From the NCBI RefSeq assembly GCF_902833055.1, contig NZ_CADFEJ010000019.1:43549-107548 (forward strand): a stretch of DNA of 64,000 nucleotides. Direction: 5' to 3'. The notes beneath the pieces are model-generated. The model was given only the letters and a program-made list of their open reading frames with translations, was not told the DNA's origin and did not search any database. Of the stretch, positions 8,265-17,399 are shown in pieces (within the stretch, counting starts at the first letter, position 1; the number at the start of each line of letters is the position of its first letter). This stretch comes from Burkholderia territorii (GTDB taxonomy: Bacteria > Pseudomonadota > Gammaproteobacteria > Burkholderiales > Burkholderiaceae). Made by a program: the position numbers and the translations under genes.

Positions 8265-10075
8265 AAAACGACGATCCGATCCTGCGCTATTACGAAGCGG
8301 AAATGCGCTATCTGCGCGAATCCGGCAAGGAATTCGCGAAAGCACACCCCGATCGCGCGCGCCTGCTGAACCTCGATCGCGTGGGCGATCGCGATCCGTA
8401 TGTCGAGCGGCTGTTCGAAGGTTTTGCGTTTCTGACCGGCCGGCTTCGGCAGAAGCTCGACGACGAGCTGCCGGAGCTCACCGAGGGCCTCGTGAGCCTC
8501 TTGTGGCCTCACTACCTGCGGATGATTCCGTCGCTGTCGGTGGTCGAGCTGATCCCGCTCGCGGAAAGGCTCCAGAAAACCGAAATCGTGCCAGCCGGCG
8601 TACCGGTCCGCTCCGCGCCGATCGCGGTACCGCCGCCGGCCGGCGCCGAAGGCTCGACGCCGAAGACTGTCCAGTGTCTGTACCGAACCACGCAGCCCGT
8701 GACGCTGCAGCCGCTCTCGATCACGCATGCCGGCCCGAGTGTCCGGCACGATGGCCGCTCGGTGCTCCGGCTCGGGTTCGCACTCCACGGCTCGGCGCGC
8801 CGCAAGGAAACGGACCTGTCGCGACTGCGCCTGCACCTGAATGCGGATCTGCCGACCGCGTTCGCGATGCATCTCGCGCTGACTCGGCAAGTCGATGCAA
8901 TCTCCTGGCGCATTCCGGAAATCCGTGATGGCGAATCGCTGCCGCTCGCCGGCGTCACGATCGAGCCGGCCGGCTTTTCGACCGAAGAGCGGCTCTGGCC
9001 GAAGGCCGATGCCGCGTTCTCCGGCTACCAGTTGCTGCTGGAGTACTTCACGTTCCGCGAGAAATTTCTGTTCGTCGACCTGTGCGGACTGGACATCACG
9101 AAGCTACCCGAAAGCTCGACGCGCTTCGAGCTGGAAATCGTGCTGAAGCACGCGTATCCGTCGGACCAGCGCTTCAACGCCGAGAACGTGCGTCTCTTCT
9201 GCAGCCCGGTGATCAACCTGTTCGAACTGGATGCCGAACCGATCGGGATCGATCATCACGAAACCGAATATCGCGTGGTCCCGGCAGGTCATCAGGGCGA
9301 GCACGTCGAAACCTATTCAGTCGACGCCATTGCGACATTCGACCACGACACGGCCGAGCGATATGAATACGTGCCGTTCGCCACCTTCCGGCACCGCGGC
9401 GGCATGCTGCGGCACGAGGCGCCGGAGCGCTACTTCCATACGCGCGTGCGGCCGGGCGTGTCGGGCATGCATGAGACGTGGGTAATTCTTGGCGGCCATG
9501 CCTGGGAGACGATGGACACGCTGCCGGAGGAGAGCCTGTCGCTGCGCGTGACGGGTACGAACGGGTTGTTGCCACGCAAGGGGCTGCGGGAAGCGAGTCT
9601 GAACGAGCTCGCTGCCAGCACGCCGAATGTCACCGGCGTACGCAATCTCGTCTCGCCGACCTTGCCGCTGTATCCGCCGACTGAAGACCGCTTTCAGTGG
9701 CGCGTGCTGTCGCATCTGGCGCCGAACTTCCTGTCGATGATGAATGCGGAAGTGCTGCGCGGTGCCCTCGCACTGTACGACTGGACCGACGATGAGCTGA
9801 ACCGCCGGCGGCTCGCAGGCATCCTGTGGGTCTCGCAGGAGTTGCTCGAGGAGGTGACAGGCGGCTCGGTCGAGCGCGGCGTGCTGATCGAGGTGACGCT
9901 CGATTCGCATGCGTTTGCGGGCGAGGGTGACGTGATGCTGTTCGGCGAACTGCTGCACCGGTTCTTCGCGCAGTATGCGGAAATCAACCTGTTCACCAGG
10001 CTGTCGATCGTGAGCCTGCCGTCGCAGACCCGCACGAGCTGGCCGCGTAGCAAAGCCCAGCGGGCCCCGCTATGA
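8261..10075 (+). CDS. tssF: T6SS baseplate subunit TssF (VasA/ImpG)
   Basis: 604 residues, the usual family length. It begins with the characteristic N-terminus (LRYYEAEMRYLRESGKEFA) followed by RVGDRDPYVERLFEGFAFLT, both hallmarks of TssF. With TssG, TssE and TssK it forms the baseplate wedge that docks on the membrane complex. The ATG at 8261 lies inside the tssA stop, and the stop overlaps tssG by four bases, so A-F-G are translationally coupled. No frame damage is seen. Confidence 0.95.
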   Translation: MKNDDPILRYYEAEMRYLRESGKEFAKAHPDRARLLNLDRVGDRDPYVERLFEGFAFLTGRLRQKLDDELPELTEGLVSLLWPHYLRMIPSLSVVELIPLAERLQKTEIVPAGVPVRSAPIAVPPPAGAEGSTPKTVQCLYRTTQPVTLQPLSITHAGPSVRHDGRSVLRLGFALHGSARRKETDLSRLRLHLNADLPTAFAMHLALTRQVDAISWRIPEIRDGESLPLAGVTIEPAGFSTEERLWPKADAAFSGYQLLLEYFTFREKFLFVDLCGLDITKLPESSTRFELEIVLKHAYPSDQRFNAENVRLFCSPVINLFELDAEPIGIDHHETEYRVVPAGHQGEHVETYSVDAIATFDHDTAERYEYVPFATFRHRGGMLRHEAPERYFHTRVRPGVSGMHETWVILGGHAWETMDTLPEESLSLRVTGTNGLLPRKGLREASLNELAASTPNVTGVRNLVSPTLPLYPPTEDRFQWRVLSHLAPNFLSMMNAEVLRGALALYDWTDDELNRRRLAGILWVSQELLEEVTGGSVERGVLIEVTLDSHAFAGEGDVMLFGELLHRFFAQYAEINLFTRLSIVSLPSQTRTSWPRSKAQRAPL

Positions 10076-11205
10076 GTCCGCGTACCCCGAAGGAAGTCCC
10101 CTTGGGGGACGAGTTCCCGCATCTCGACCCGCTGGTCGCGTTGCTGCTGGCGCGCGCACCGCGCATGAACTTCATGCAGCTGTGCAGGCTGCTTGAGGCT
10201 CGTGTTCCCGATCGGCCGGGGCTGGGAGCACGGGATATCCTCGAGCATGAACCGGTACGATTCCGGCCGCGGCCGCGCATGGGCTTTCCGGCAGGCGAAG
10301 TCGCGTCGGTCGAGTTCGACGACAGGGTGGAGACGTTCGGGCCGGATGCGCTCCCGACCGTGCGCACGACGTTCATGGGTCTGTACGGCGTCGATGCGGC
10401 GGTGCCGTCGCACATGATCGACGAGATCGCGCTGCGCGAAGAGGGGCATGAGGCGGTTGAAGCGTTTCTCGACCAGTTCAATCACCGGTACGTCACGCTG
10501 CTGTACCGTGCGTGGAAGAAGTACCGCTATCCGGAAAGTTTCCGAGCTGGCGGCGCCGATGCGCATTCGCGCAATCTGCTGTGCCTGGCTGGGTTCGGGT
10601 GGGGCGACAAGCCGCAGCGCGCCGGCCTGCCGGATTCGCGGATGCTCGCGCTGCTGGGGCTCCTGATCCAGCATACGCGCACGCCCGAGGGCCTCGCTGG
10701 CGTCATCGCGCTGGCCGTGCCTGGTGTCGGAGTGCGCGTCGACGAATTCTTTCCGGCGGTTACGCGCGCCGGAGAGCCGCGACCGCTGACGTCCGCGAGC
10801 CATGCTGCTGATTCGGAACACGACGCACGCCGGGGGCTGGGGGGCGGCTACGTGCTGGGCCGGCGACTCGCGTATCGCAGCCGCGCGGTGCGGGTCACGC
10901 TGCGTCCGGCCGATGGCGGCCAGACCCACGATCTCCTGCCTGGCGCATGGCTGCATCGCGAACTGATGGCGTTTGTGCAGTTGTATGTGGGCGTGAAGGC
11001 CGACGTATACCTGCGCATGGAGGTCTCCTCGCGGCTTGCGCCGGAACCTTCCATCGGCGCCGCGTCAACGGGCCCGGCACCGCGCCTTGGCTGGACAACC
11101 GTACTACCCGCCGACGAGGAGCGCATCATCAACATCGCACTCGGCGTTTATGAGGCGTTTCCCACGCCCGGGACCAATCCACACCTGAATCCATGCCATG
11201 CATGA
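10072..11205 (+). CDS. tssG: T6SS baseplate subunit TssG (VasB/ImpH)
   Basis: 377 residues, slightly longer than many TssG proteins. It starts in the tssF stop codon. Typical features include an early FMQLCRLLEAR motif, GFPAGEVASVEF, FLDQFNHRYVTLLYRAWKKY in the middle and a conserved C-terminal region with PGAWLHRELMAFVQLYVG. TssG pairs with two TssF copies in each baseplate wedge. A decayed second copy of its C-terminal coding region lies at about 11790-12000, downstream of an inserted gene. The 3' end overlaps the first possible start of the next gene. Confidence 0.93.
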   Translation: MSPRTPKEVPLGDEFPHLDPLVALLLARAPRMNFMQLCRLLEARVPDRPGLGARDILEHEPVRFRPRPRMGFPAGEVASVEFDDRVETFGPDALPTVRTTFMGLYGVDAAVPSHMIDEIALREEGHEAVEAFLDQFNHRYVTLLYRAWKKYRYPESFRAGGADAHSRNLLCLAGFGWGDKPQRAGLPDSRMLALLGLLIQHTRTPEGLAGVIALAVPGVGVRVDEFFPAVTRAGEPRPLTSASHAADSEHDARRGLGGGYVLGRRLAYRSRAVRVTLRPADGGQTHDLLPGAWLHRELMAFVQLYVGVKADVYLRMEVSSRLAPEPSIGAASTGPAPRLGWTTVLPADEERIINIALGVYEAFPTPGTNPHLNPCHA

Positions 11206-11218
11206 CCGGAGAATGCCG

Positions 11219-11689
11219 ATGTCCATCCGTTTCACTCCTGCAATCCTGGCGTCCGCCTTGTGCTCGGTCATCTCTGTAGCTGCTATTGCTGGCACTACCA
11301 CGGGGGACGCTCGTGACGATTATCAAAGATTGATAGCCCCACGGGAAAGGGCCGATGATCTTGTACCAAATTGCCCATCAGACGGGTCATCCAGCTGCTT
11401 GAAGGTGTTTGTCGACAAGGCCGATGCGAGACTCAACCTTCTCTATCAGGGTCTTATGAAGCAGTTGAATATGCAACCGGATGTCAAGCAGGCGCTCATT
11501 GAGTCCGAACGCAAGTGGATCGCTTTTCGAGACGCCAATTGTAGTGTTCGTTCTGCTTACTATCGTGGGGCATTGCACGACTACATGATTCAGAGCTGCC
11601 TGCTCGATCTAACCAAACAGCGCGCCGAAGAGTTGCGGAAATTCGCCCGGACAGATCAAATGCTGACGGATCTCGGTATTGGCGAGTGA
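11219..11689 (+). CDS. Secreted LprI-like (DUF1311) protein, possible immunity protein
   Basis: About 156 residues from ATG 11219, which is better spaced from the GGAG at 11204 than the in-frame ATGs at 11198 and 11213. A signal peptide is followed by a small Cys-containing domain with the DUF1311/LprI signature (ESERKWIAFRDANCS and a C-terminal Cys in MIQSCLLDL). Relatives include lysozyme inhibitors acting in the periplasm or at the outer membrane. It sits inside the tss operon between tssG and a tssG fragment, so a role neutralising a peptidoglycan-targeting effector is plausible but unproven. The first residues (MSIRF) resemble the tssJ start (MPIRF). Confidence 0.65.
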   Translation: MSIRFTPAILASALCSVISVAAIAGTTTGDARDDYQRLIAPRERADDLVPNCPSDGSSSCLKVFVDKADARLNLLYQGLMKQLNMQPDVKQALIESERKWIAFRDANCSVRSAYYRGALHDYMIQSCLLDLTKQRAEELRKFARTDQMLTDLGIGE

Positions 11690-11789
11690 GTCTTAATCAT
11701 AGGTCATCGGTCGCTGTTCGCTGACGCAGCGACGCTCGAATGGAGCGCGTCGTGTGCGATAGCGAGGTGACGAGAGCATTGCGCTGCGG

Positions 11790-12000
11790 CGGAGTCACGG
11801 GAATGCGCAGCAAGCAGCCGACCTATTGGCAGACCCACGGCTGCACCACGAATTGACGGCATTCTCGCCGCTATATATCAGTGCCGATGCTGATGTGCAC
11901 CGGTGCATGGAAGTGCCGCCGCGATACACGCCACAAGCGGCAATCGGTCAGGCTAACACCCGTCTGTTGCTGCATCTCGGTTTACCCGCGCGCTGCCAGA
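11790..12000 (+). pseudogene. Decayed duplicate of the tssG C-terminal coding region
   Basis: Translation of 11826-12020 gives RLHHELTAFSPLYISADADV and then HRCMEVPPRY, which aligns with WLHRELMAFVQLYVGVKADV and YLRMEVSSRL of TssG (coding bases about 10940-11100). At DNA level the shared order includes CAGACCCACG, GCTGCA, CGAA and GCATGGA blocks. There is no upstream coding part and no start, so it is a non-functional remnant. It indicates a partial tandem duplication with the LprI-like gene between the copies. The rest of 11690-12048 holds nothing else I can support. Confidence 0.7.
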
Positions 12001-12048
12001 CGGTTTGGTTATCAGATTAATTTTAGTGACTGAAATATCGGAAATCGA

Positions 12049-12819
12049 ATGAGACTCTTAATTTGCAAACAGTTGTGCTGGCTCCCGCGGACGTTATCGA
12101 CGATTTGGCTCGTGGTCGCGTCGACTTGCGTACTGGCTTGGGATGTTCCGGCAGTCGTGTATCCACAGTTGGTCAAACGAGCAAACGGGCCGGAGGGTTT
12201 CGTACCGCCCGGATGGAAACTTGAACTGCTGCGGAAGGGCGATCTGACAGGAGCCAAACGTGAGGATCTTGTGATGGTCCTACGTCAGAATGATCCGCGT
12301 AACATCGTTACTCACGATGACATGTGTGAGAATCCGCTCGACACGAATCCCAGAATTTTGGCGGTGGCGTTCTCGCGCCCTGATGGAAGCTATGCGCTGG
12401 CGTTGGAAAACCATACGCTAATACCGAGGAGAGAATCCCCGTGTCTCGATGACGTTTTGCATGAGGGTAATGTCTCGATTGATCGAGGATCCCTGAATTT
12501 GACACTTCATCGCTTTGCCAGCGCGGGTACATGGGAAATGGGGGACAGCACCTACAAATTTCGTTGGAAAAATCAGAGGTTCGAATTGATCGGGTATGAC
12601 GAGATGTCGGTTATGCGTAACTCCGGTGAAGTTTCGGAGGTCAGCGTCAACTTTATGACCCACAAAGCAAAGCTGTCTTCGGGTAACGTTTCTGAGGACC
12701 ACCCCAAGAATGTCAGATGGGTGAAGTTCGACTCACCCCGTCGATGGACGCCAGACGAAGTCGGAGAAGATCCCAGTTTCTTCGAGTCGCTGTCCGCAAT
12801 CTGGCGAGACAAGCACTAA
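12049..12819 (+). CDS. Secreted protein of unknown function in the T6SS cluster
   Basis: 256 residues with a hydrophobic N-terminal signal segment (TLSTIWLVVASTCVLA). The mature part contains a GWKLELLRKGDLTGAKREDL block resembling the VCBS/FG-GAP-like opening of many periplasmic hypothetical proteins, and alternating short beta-type segments. I do not recognise a named family. It lies between the tssG remnant and tssJ in a stretch of noticeably lower GC than the tss genes. As a periplasmic accessory gene in a T6SS operon it is a candidate immunity protein, but this is inference only. Confidence 0.6.
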   Translation: MRLLICKQLCWLPRTLSTIWLVVASTCVLAWDVPAVVYPQLVKRANGPEGFVPPGWKLELLRKGDLTGAKREDLVMVLRQNDPRNIVTHDDMCENPLDTNPRILAVAFSRPDGSYALALENHTLIPRRESPCLDDVLHEGNVSIDRGSLNLTLHRFASAGTWEMGDSTYKFRWKNQRFELIGYDEMSVMRNSGEVSEVSVNFMTHKAKLSSGNVSEDHPKNVRWVKFDSPRRWTPDEVGEDPSFFESLSAIWRDKH

Positions 12820-12910
12820 CCGTATGTTTTTCGATATAGCTGATCGGGGTACATACATGCTCTTCGACTCTGCTGATTCGACTACCTACATGCACGATTC
12901 AGGATCATCA

Positions 12911-13441
12911 ATGCCTATCCGTTTTGCTGTCTCAACAATGTTGTCCGTTCTGCTGCTGTCGGCCTGCGGCGCGTGGCAGGCGGTCTCGGACGCCTCCTCG
13001 AGCACATATCACGCAGTGTTCTTCAAGCAGGTGAAGGTGCTCAACATCGATCTTTCGGCGCGCGAAGCATTGAATCCGGACGACGCCGGCCGTCCGACGT
13101 CGGTCGCCGTGCGCGTATACCAGCTCAAGGACCGGAAGATGTTTGACGGCGCATCGTACGAGGATCTGCTGAAGAACGACCGGACCGTGCTCGCGCAGGA
13201 CCTGCAAACGAGCATGGCCTCCGTGATGAACCCGGGCGCATCCGCGAGTCTCACGCAGCCGATGCAGGCCGACACGAAGTACGTGGCGATCGTTGCGTTC
13301 TACCGAAACCCGGGCAACGGAGACGGCTGGAAATACGTGGTCGAGAAAAAGAAGCTCGACGCCGATAAGCCGTTGAAACTCGAACTGGTCGATCAGTTGC
13401 TCATCGCGTCCGGTAGCGCACCGCAGAGCACTTCCCGATGA
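12911..13441 (+). CDS. tssJ: T6SS outer-membrane lipoprotein TssJ
   Basis: 176 residues from ATG 12911, chosen because it places the lipobox LLSAC at residues 15-19 (lipidated Cys19); earlier in-frame starts would push it too far in. TssJ is anchored in the outer membrane and binds the periplasmic domain of TssM. Typical content includes VAVRVYQLKDRKMFDGASYE and a C-terminal beta-sandwich ending VDQLLIAS. It is separated from tssG by about 1.7 kb of inserted genes and remnants, whereas the rest of the operon is overlapped, so its original position was probably next to tssG. Confidence 0.88.
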   Translation: MPIRFAVSTMLSVLLLSACGAWQAVSDASSSTYHAVFFKQVKVLNIDLSAREALNPDDAGRPTSVAVRVYQLKDRKMFDGASYEDLLKNDRTVLAQDLQTSMASVMNPGASASLTQPMQADTKYVAIVAFYRNPGNGDGWKYVVEKKKLDADKPLKLELVDQLLIASGSAPQSTSR

Positions 13442-13605
13442 CGTCAAACCTGAACGGAGCAGCCACATGAATGCAGTCGGAACGACACCGACGGCCTCGA
13501 AAGGGTATTCACCGCTCGATTGCGTAGCCGGGGTCGGCCGCAAGTTCCCTGAGTGTTTGCGCAGCGGGATGGCCTACGTGCGATGGCGCTGGCTTACGCA
13601 AACCC

Positions 13606-14467
13606 ATGGAGCTCGCCGCCCCACTGGTATGCGCGCAAGCAGCGTGCGGTCCCATATCCGTGTTCAATGAAGGTGACGAAGTCGAGGTGGTAGCGGATCA
13701 GCTAGGCGACGTATGGCAAGGCTACCTGCTTCGCGGGGCGATGTTGATGCGCGTCGGCATTAGCCACGCGGACGCGATCGAGCTTGTGAAAGCGGCGGTC
13801 AGAACCGAGTTGCCGATGTTCAACAAGCTGAAGGCGGATTTCCTCGCGCTGCGTCTGCGCGGTGTTCCTGCCCCTAGCGCGTATGCGCGCGCTGGATAAT
13901 CTGGCGTCCGATGAACGAGGCCAGTTGCATCGTGCGAAGTGGAATGCCGTAAAGGTAACGTCGGAAGGAGCAGAAGCAGCCGGAGCGGTTTGGCTTGCGG
14001 GGACCCTCGCATTCATCGAGGTGGTGTCCTTCGGTGCCGCACTTTCGAAGACCGACAAGTCGGGCGAGGACTATGCATCGCTCGTAGCGAGCCGATTTTC
14101 TGCGACATCGGCATGTCTTCAGGTTTCGACGAGAGCGGCGACGGCGCTCGCCGAGGACGCAGCGCGAACGCTGGCCAATCTCAAGGCAGTAACGGGATAT
14201 CTCAGTGGAGTGTCTTCGTTGATCGGTGCGGTGTTGGATGTGCGATCGGGCAACAAAGAGGCGGATAACTGCCTTTAGATCGTTGGCTTTGTCAGGTAAT
14301 TTTGACGGATGGTACAAGGGCTTGATGAGTGCTTGGATCACGATGTTCCTCATGGCCACATTTTGTTAGCGGCAACGTCCGTTGCTTACGACACTCAACT
14401 AGGTAAGCACGATCATCCTTTATATGCTTCCCGAGGCTGGGGCGCTTACTATACCGACGAGGTTTAA
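13606..14467 (+). pseudogene. Remnant of a large T6SS effector (BTH_I2691/VasX-like)
   Basis: Three successive frames carry coding-like sequence. 13606-13899 encodes GDVWQGYLLRGAMLMRVG and onward; 13862-14278 encodes DNLASDERGQLHRAKWNAVK with hydrophobic stretches AVWLAGTLAFIEVVSFG and GYLSGVSSLIGAVLD; 14309-14467 encodes the tail ATSVAYDTQLG...GWGAYYTDEV. The tail matches the protein ending at base 113. The frames cannot be read as one protein, so frameshifts or deletions have broken it. Another coding-like frame at 13467-13670 may belong to its 5' part or to a different lost gene. The membrane segments suggest a pore-forming effector; the family name is from memory and uncertain. Confidence 0.6.
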
Positions 14468-14468
14468 A

Positions 14469-15572
14469 GTGAAGTGGTATGTTTCGTATCTATTATGTGC
14501 ACTCTGCGCATCCGTAATGTTAAGCGCGCATGAATCTGAGGGAAAGGAAGTGTATCCACCAACCAGGCCTCGTATTATTTCGCCTGAAACCGAATCGATC
14601 GATATAGCTAGGCATCTCCCTCTAGTTAGTCAGTCGAACGCATTAAAAGAGAGCCTTCTTGGACTTCAACAAGGATCAATTCAAGAACGAATTGAGAAAC
14701 TGAAGCGCAAAGTATTAGAGGATCTTGTGTTTGTTCGTGGTGGAACCTATATGATGGGAGACTTCGGATCCTTGATGACAAAGGAACAGCTCCCGTTTAC
14801 CCCATGGGAGAACAACAAGCCGCTTCACAAGGTAACGCTATCATCTTTTAGTATCGGTAGATTTAAAACAACATTTTCAGAATTTGATGTGTTCCTCGAC
14901 GCGAACGGTCAACCCCATCTTGATGATGACGCGTTGCCATATCGAAATGCGCTCGTTCCTGCAGGCGCATTGTGGAAACAGGCAAGAGATTATTGCCAAT
15001 GGCTTGGAGAATTCACTGGGGTTCCGTTTGATCTCCCTACCGAGGCTCAGTGGGAGTATGCAGCACGAAGTCGTGGGCAAAATTTTCTTTTTTCAACAAA
15101 TGACGGCAATTTGGACTTTGGCCGAAATATTGACGATTCCAATCAAAGGGCGCTGATTACGCCACTTTCGGAAAATCGAAACAAGGGAGGGGTGCGAAAA
15201 ATGGTCGAAAATTATCCGGTTGGCCTATTCCCCTCCAATCCGTTGGGGCTATATGACATGAGTTCTGACGGGTACGAGTGGGTGGGTGACTGGTATCAAA
15301 GCAATTATTATGAAGCTAGTCCAGAGAAAAATCCCAGGGGACCGGGAAGTGGAAAATGGAAGGTTGCACGCAGCGCCTCAAATGACGAGCCCAAGGGTCA
15401 TTTTAATAACAGTGTGACTCGACGTGCGTGGGATCCAAGCCTTGCAATAGATCCTGCGGACGGAGAGCCATATACAGATTTGTTGATGGGAAAGCCTCGA
15501 CCGCTCCCTAGAGGAGGTTTTTCGTGGCGGTGTGTTGTTAATTCTGAAGAGCCGGTTAATCTAGTCAAGTAA
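14469..15572 (+). CDS. Secreted formylglycine-generating-enzyme-like (FGE-sulfatase domain) protein
   Basis: 367 residues from GTG 14469, one base after the stop of the effector remnant, implying coupling to the former effector. It has an N-terminal signal segment (YVSYLLCALCASVMLS) and an FGE-sulfatase/SUMF1-like fold: LVFVRGGTYMMGDFGS, FDLPTEAQWEYAARSRG, GLYDMSSDGYEWVGDW, and a terminal RGGFSWRCVV. The segment between the WVGDW motif and the terminal RGG block is rearranged relative to true FGE and lacks the usual pair of active-site cysteines; I see only one Cys near the end. It is therefore probably a binding or immunity protein rather than a sulfatase activator. GC is low for this genome. 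Confidence 0.65.
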   Translation: MKWYVSYLLCALCASVMLSAHESEGKEVYPPTRPRIISPETESIDIARHLPLVSQSNALKESLLGLQQGSIQERIEKLKRKVLEDLVFVRGGTYMMGDFGSLMTKEQLPFTPWENNKPLHKVTLSSFSIGRFKTTFSEFDVFLDANGQPHLDDDALPYRNALVPAGALWKQARDYCQWLGEFTGVPFDLPTEAQWEYAARSRGQNFLFSTNDGNLDFGRNIDDSNQRALITPLSENRNKGGVRKMVENYPVGLFPSNPLGLYDMSSDGYEWVGDWYQSNYYEASPEKNPRGPGSGKWKVARSASNDEPKGHFNNSVTRRAWDPSLAIDPADGEPYTDLLMGKPRPLPRGGFSWRCVVNSEEPVNLVK

Positions 15573-15710
15573 ATTATTCTCGGACCACCCTCTTTCCTAA
15601 GATTCCAAAGGAGTGGTTAATTGCATAGTCTAAATCTGGAATGGGGTCGTGCTGTAATTGGTAAATCGATCTGCGTGAAGGATAGCGAACTGGTTTATGG
15701 CGGTCTTCTA

Positions 15711-15869
15711 GTCTATCGGCTCAACGTCGTGCGGATCGAGATACCGCCGCTGCGGGAGCGGTCGGAGCGCATCGCGTCGATCGTCGATCACTTCATCGCC
15801 GAACACAACCAGCGGCGTGCGATGCATGTAGGCCGGCCCGATTCGGCGCTCCTCGAACGCCTGGTGCTG
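15711..15869 (+). pseudogene. Fragment of a sigma-54-dependent activator (AAA+ domain)
   Basis: The frame encodes VYRLNVVRIEIPPLRERSER followed by IVDHFIAEHNQRR and GRPDSALLERL. This is the diagnostic FYRLN-x-PPLRER stretch of the sigma-54 interaction domain. There is no Walker A, GAFTGA motif or DNA-binding helix, and the flanking residues are unrelated, so only about 50 codons survive. It lies in a string of remnants between the FGE-like gene and the solute-binding gene. Confidence 0.7.
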
Positions 15870-15892
15870 CTCGCCCAGCAGGTGCTGGCCCG

Positions 15893-16497
15893 CACCAGCA
15901 GTTGCTCGCGACGATGGTACAGATGGGCCTGCAGCGCATTATCATCGAGAGCGGGCGGCTCAACGCCGTGATAAATTTTCATATCGGTGCGAGCAGTGCT
16001 GCCGCCAACGACCGTAGTGCGGGGGCGCCCGCTTCGGGCCCCGGGGAGCGGAGGCCAATGTGCAGAGCACGATCGGTTACGTGTCGAGCAACCGAACGCA
16101 GACCACCGGGGGCTCACAAGCGGACGTCAACCTGAGCAGCGGCGTCGAACTGGCATTTCGTACGAACTACGTGCCGTTGAACCGGCTCGCGGGCGTGGGC
16201 GGCATCGAACGCATCCGCGTCAACACGATCAATCCGGATCCCGAAGCGACGCGCCTGTCCTCCGAGCGCACTGCCCAGCGCAGCGCAGAGCAGGCCGACT
16301 TGGCCGCTCGCCGAGCTTCGCGGGACGACAGGCCGCGCGCGAGCCAGCCGGGCTCGTCGGCACCTTCATCTTCTTCAGCTTCGTCGCCGAATCCGGCGCC
16401 AGGTCGCGCAGCCTCGCCGGCGCCCGCGCACCCCGCGGCGACAGCACCTCGTTCCCCTGCTGTTGCAACGGCGCCGGGACTCCGCGCCGCGACATGA
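15893..16497 (+). pseudogene. Frameshifted remnant of an unidentified conserved protein
   Basis: One frame reads QLLATMVQMGLQRIIIESGR and NAVINFHIGASSAA up to about 16040; the coding signal then continues in another frame as QSTIGYVSSNRTQTTGGSQ, then ELAFRTNYVPLNRLAGVGG and RIRVNTINPDPEA, ending in a Ser/Ala/Pro-rich tail. The two halves look like one protein broken by a single-base indel near 16040. I recall similar sequences in Burkholderia and Ralstonia near phage-like or secretion loci but cannot name the family. Bases 16498-16664 hold nothing I can support. Confidence 0.5.
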
Positions 16498-16664
16498 ACG
16501 TGCGCACCGTATCCGTTGGCGAAACCCCGTACCGCACCGCATCTCGCCAATGACGACGTTCAGCCGCGCGAGCGCGGGGGCGCCTCCAGGATGGCGTGGC
16601 GTTTCCGACTGGCAGCACCGACCGGGCGCGACCGCATCGTAAGGATGGCTGACGCTTGCGCCGA

Positions 16665-17399
16665 TCACGCACACGGCGCGACCGACGCGCCGACGATTCC
16701 ATGCCGCCGCAGCGAATCCGCGACGAAACCCGACGCCTTCATCTCCTCGACGAACGCGCCGAGCAACGCGGCGGCCGCTTCGCCGCGGCTCTTCGGCACA
16801 CCCATTGCCTGGCGGATCACCATGAAGCGCTCGTCGAGCAGGCGCAGGCCCGTCGTCTTCGCCGCATCGGCCTCGAGTTGCTGCTTCACGCCCGCCGCGA
16901 CTTCGAGCTGCTGCTCGACGAACGTCTGCACGACGGCCTGCGATGTCGGTGCGCGCACGATCTGCGCGGCCTTCAGTTCGCGCGTGAGGAACAGGTCGTA
17001 TGCGCTGCCCTTGCCGACGGTCACGCGGTTGTGCGGCTGGTCGACGTCCGCGTTGTCGCGGATCGGCGAATCGTCGCGCACGAGATAGAAGCCTTCGATC
17101 AGCACGTAAGGTTCGGTGAACGCGACCGTTTCGCCGCGCAGCGGATCGATCGCGAAGAAACCGAAATCGGCGCGCTCGTCGGTCAGCGCCTGCACCGACT
17201 TGCCGGCCGTGTCGAACACGACGAGTTCGAGTTCGGCCGACAGCCGCTCGGCAAACGCGCGCGCGAGGTCGATCGATACGCCGAACGGCTCGCCGGTGGC
17301 CGGGTCGCGGTTCGCGAGGATCGGATTGCCGAGATTGATCGATGCGCGCAGCTTGCCGGCCGGCGTGAATGCGGAGAGAACGGAAGGATCGATGGTCAT
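16665..17399 (-). CDS. Leaderless periplasmic-binding-protein-fold protein (SBP_bac_3 type)
   Basis: 244 residues. The SBP family-3 pattern is clear: LRASINLGNPILAN, GVSIDLARAFAERL, DFGFFAIDPLRGETVAFTEP, and VTVGKGSAYDLFLTREL. These proteins bind amino acids or small organic anions for ABC importers. No signal peptide is present (MTIDPSVLSAFTPAGKL), so it is probably cytoplasmic or uses another start. No permease or ATPase gene is adjacent. It follows the small monooxygenase gene by 111 bases on the same strand, which suggests a two-gene unit. Confidence 0.8.
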   Translation of the reverse strand: MTIDPSVLSAFTPAGKLRASINLGNPILANRDPATGEPFGVSIDLARAFAERLSAELELVVFDTAGKSVQALTDERADFGFFAIDPLRGETVAFTEPYVLIEGFYLVRDDSPIRDNADVDQPHNRVTVGKGSAYDLFLTRELKAAQIVRAPTSQAVVQTFVEQQLEVAAGVKQQLEADAAKTTGLRLLDERFMVIRQAMGVPKSRGEAAAALLGAFVEEMKASGFVADSLRRHGIVGASVAPCA

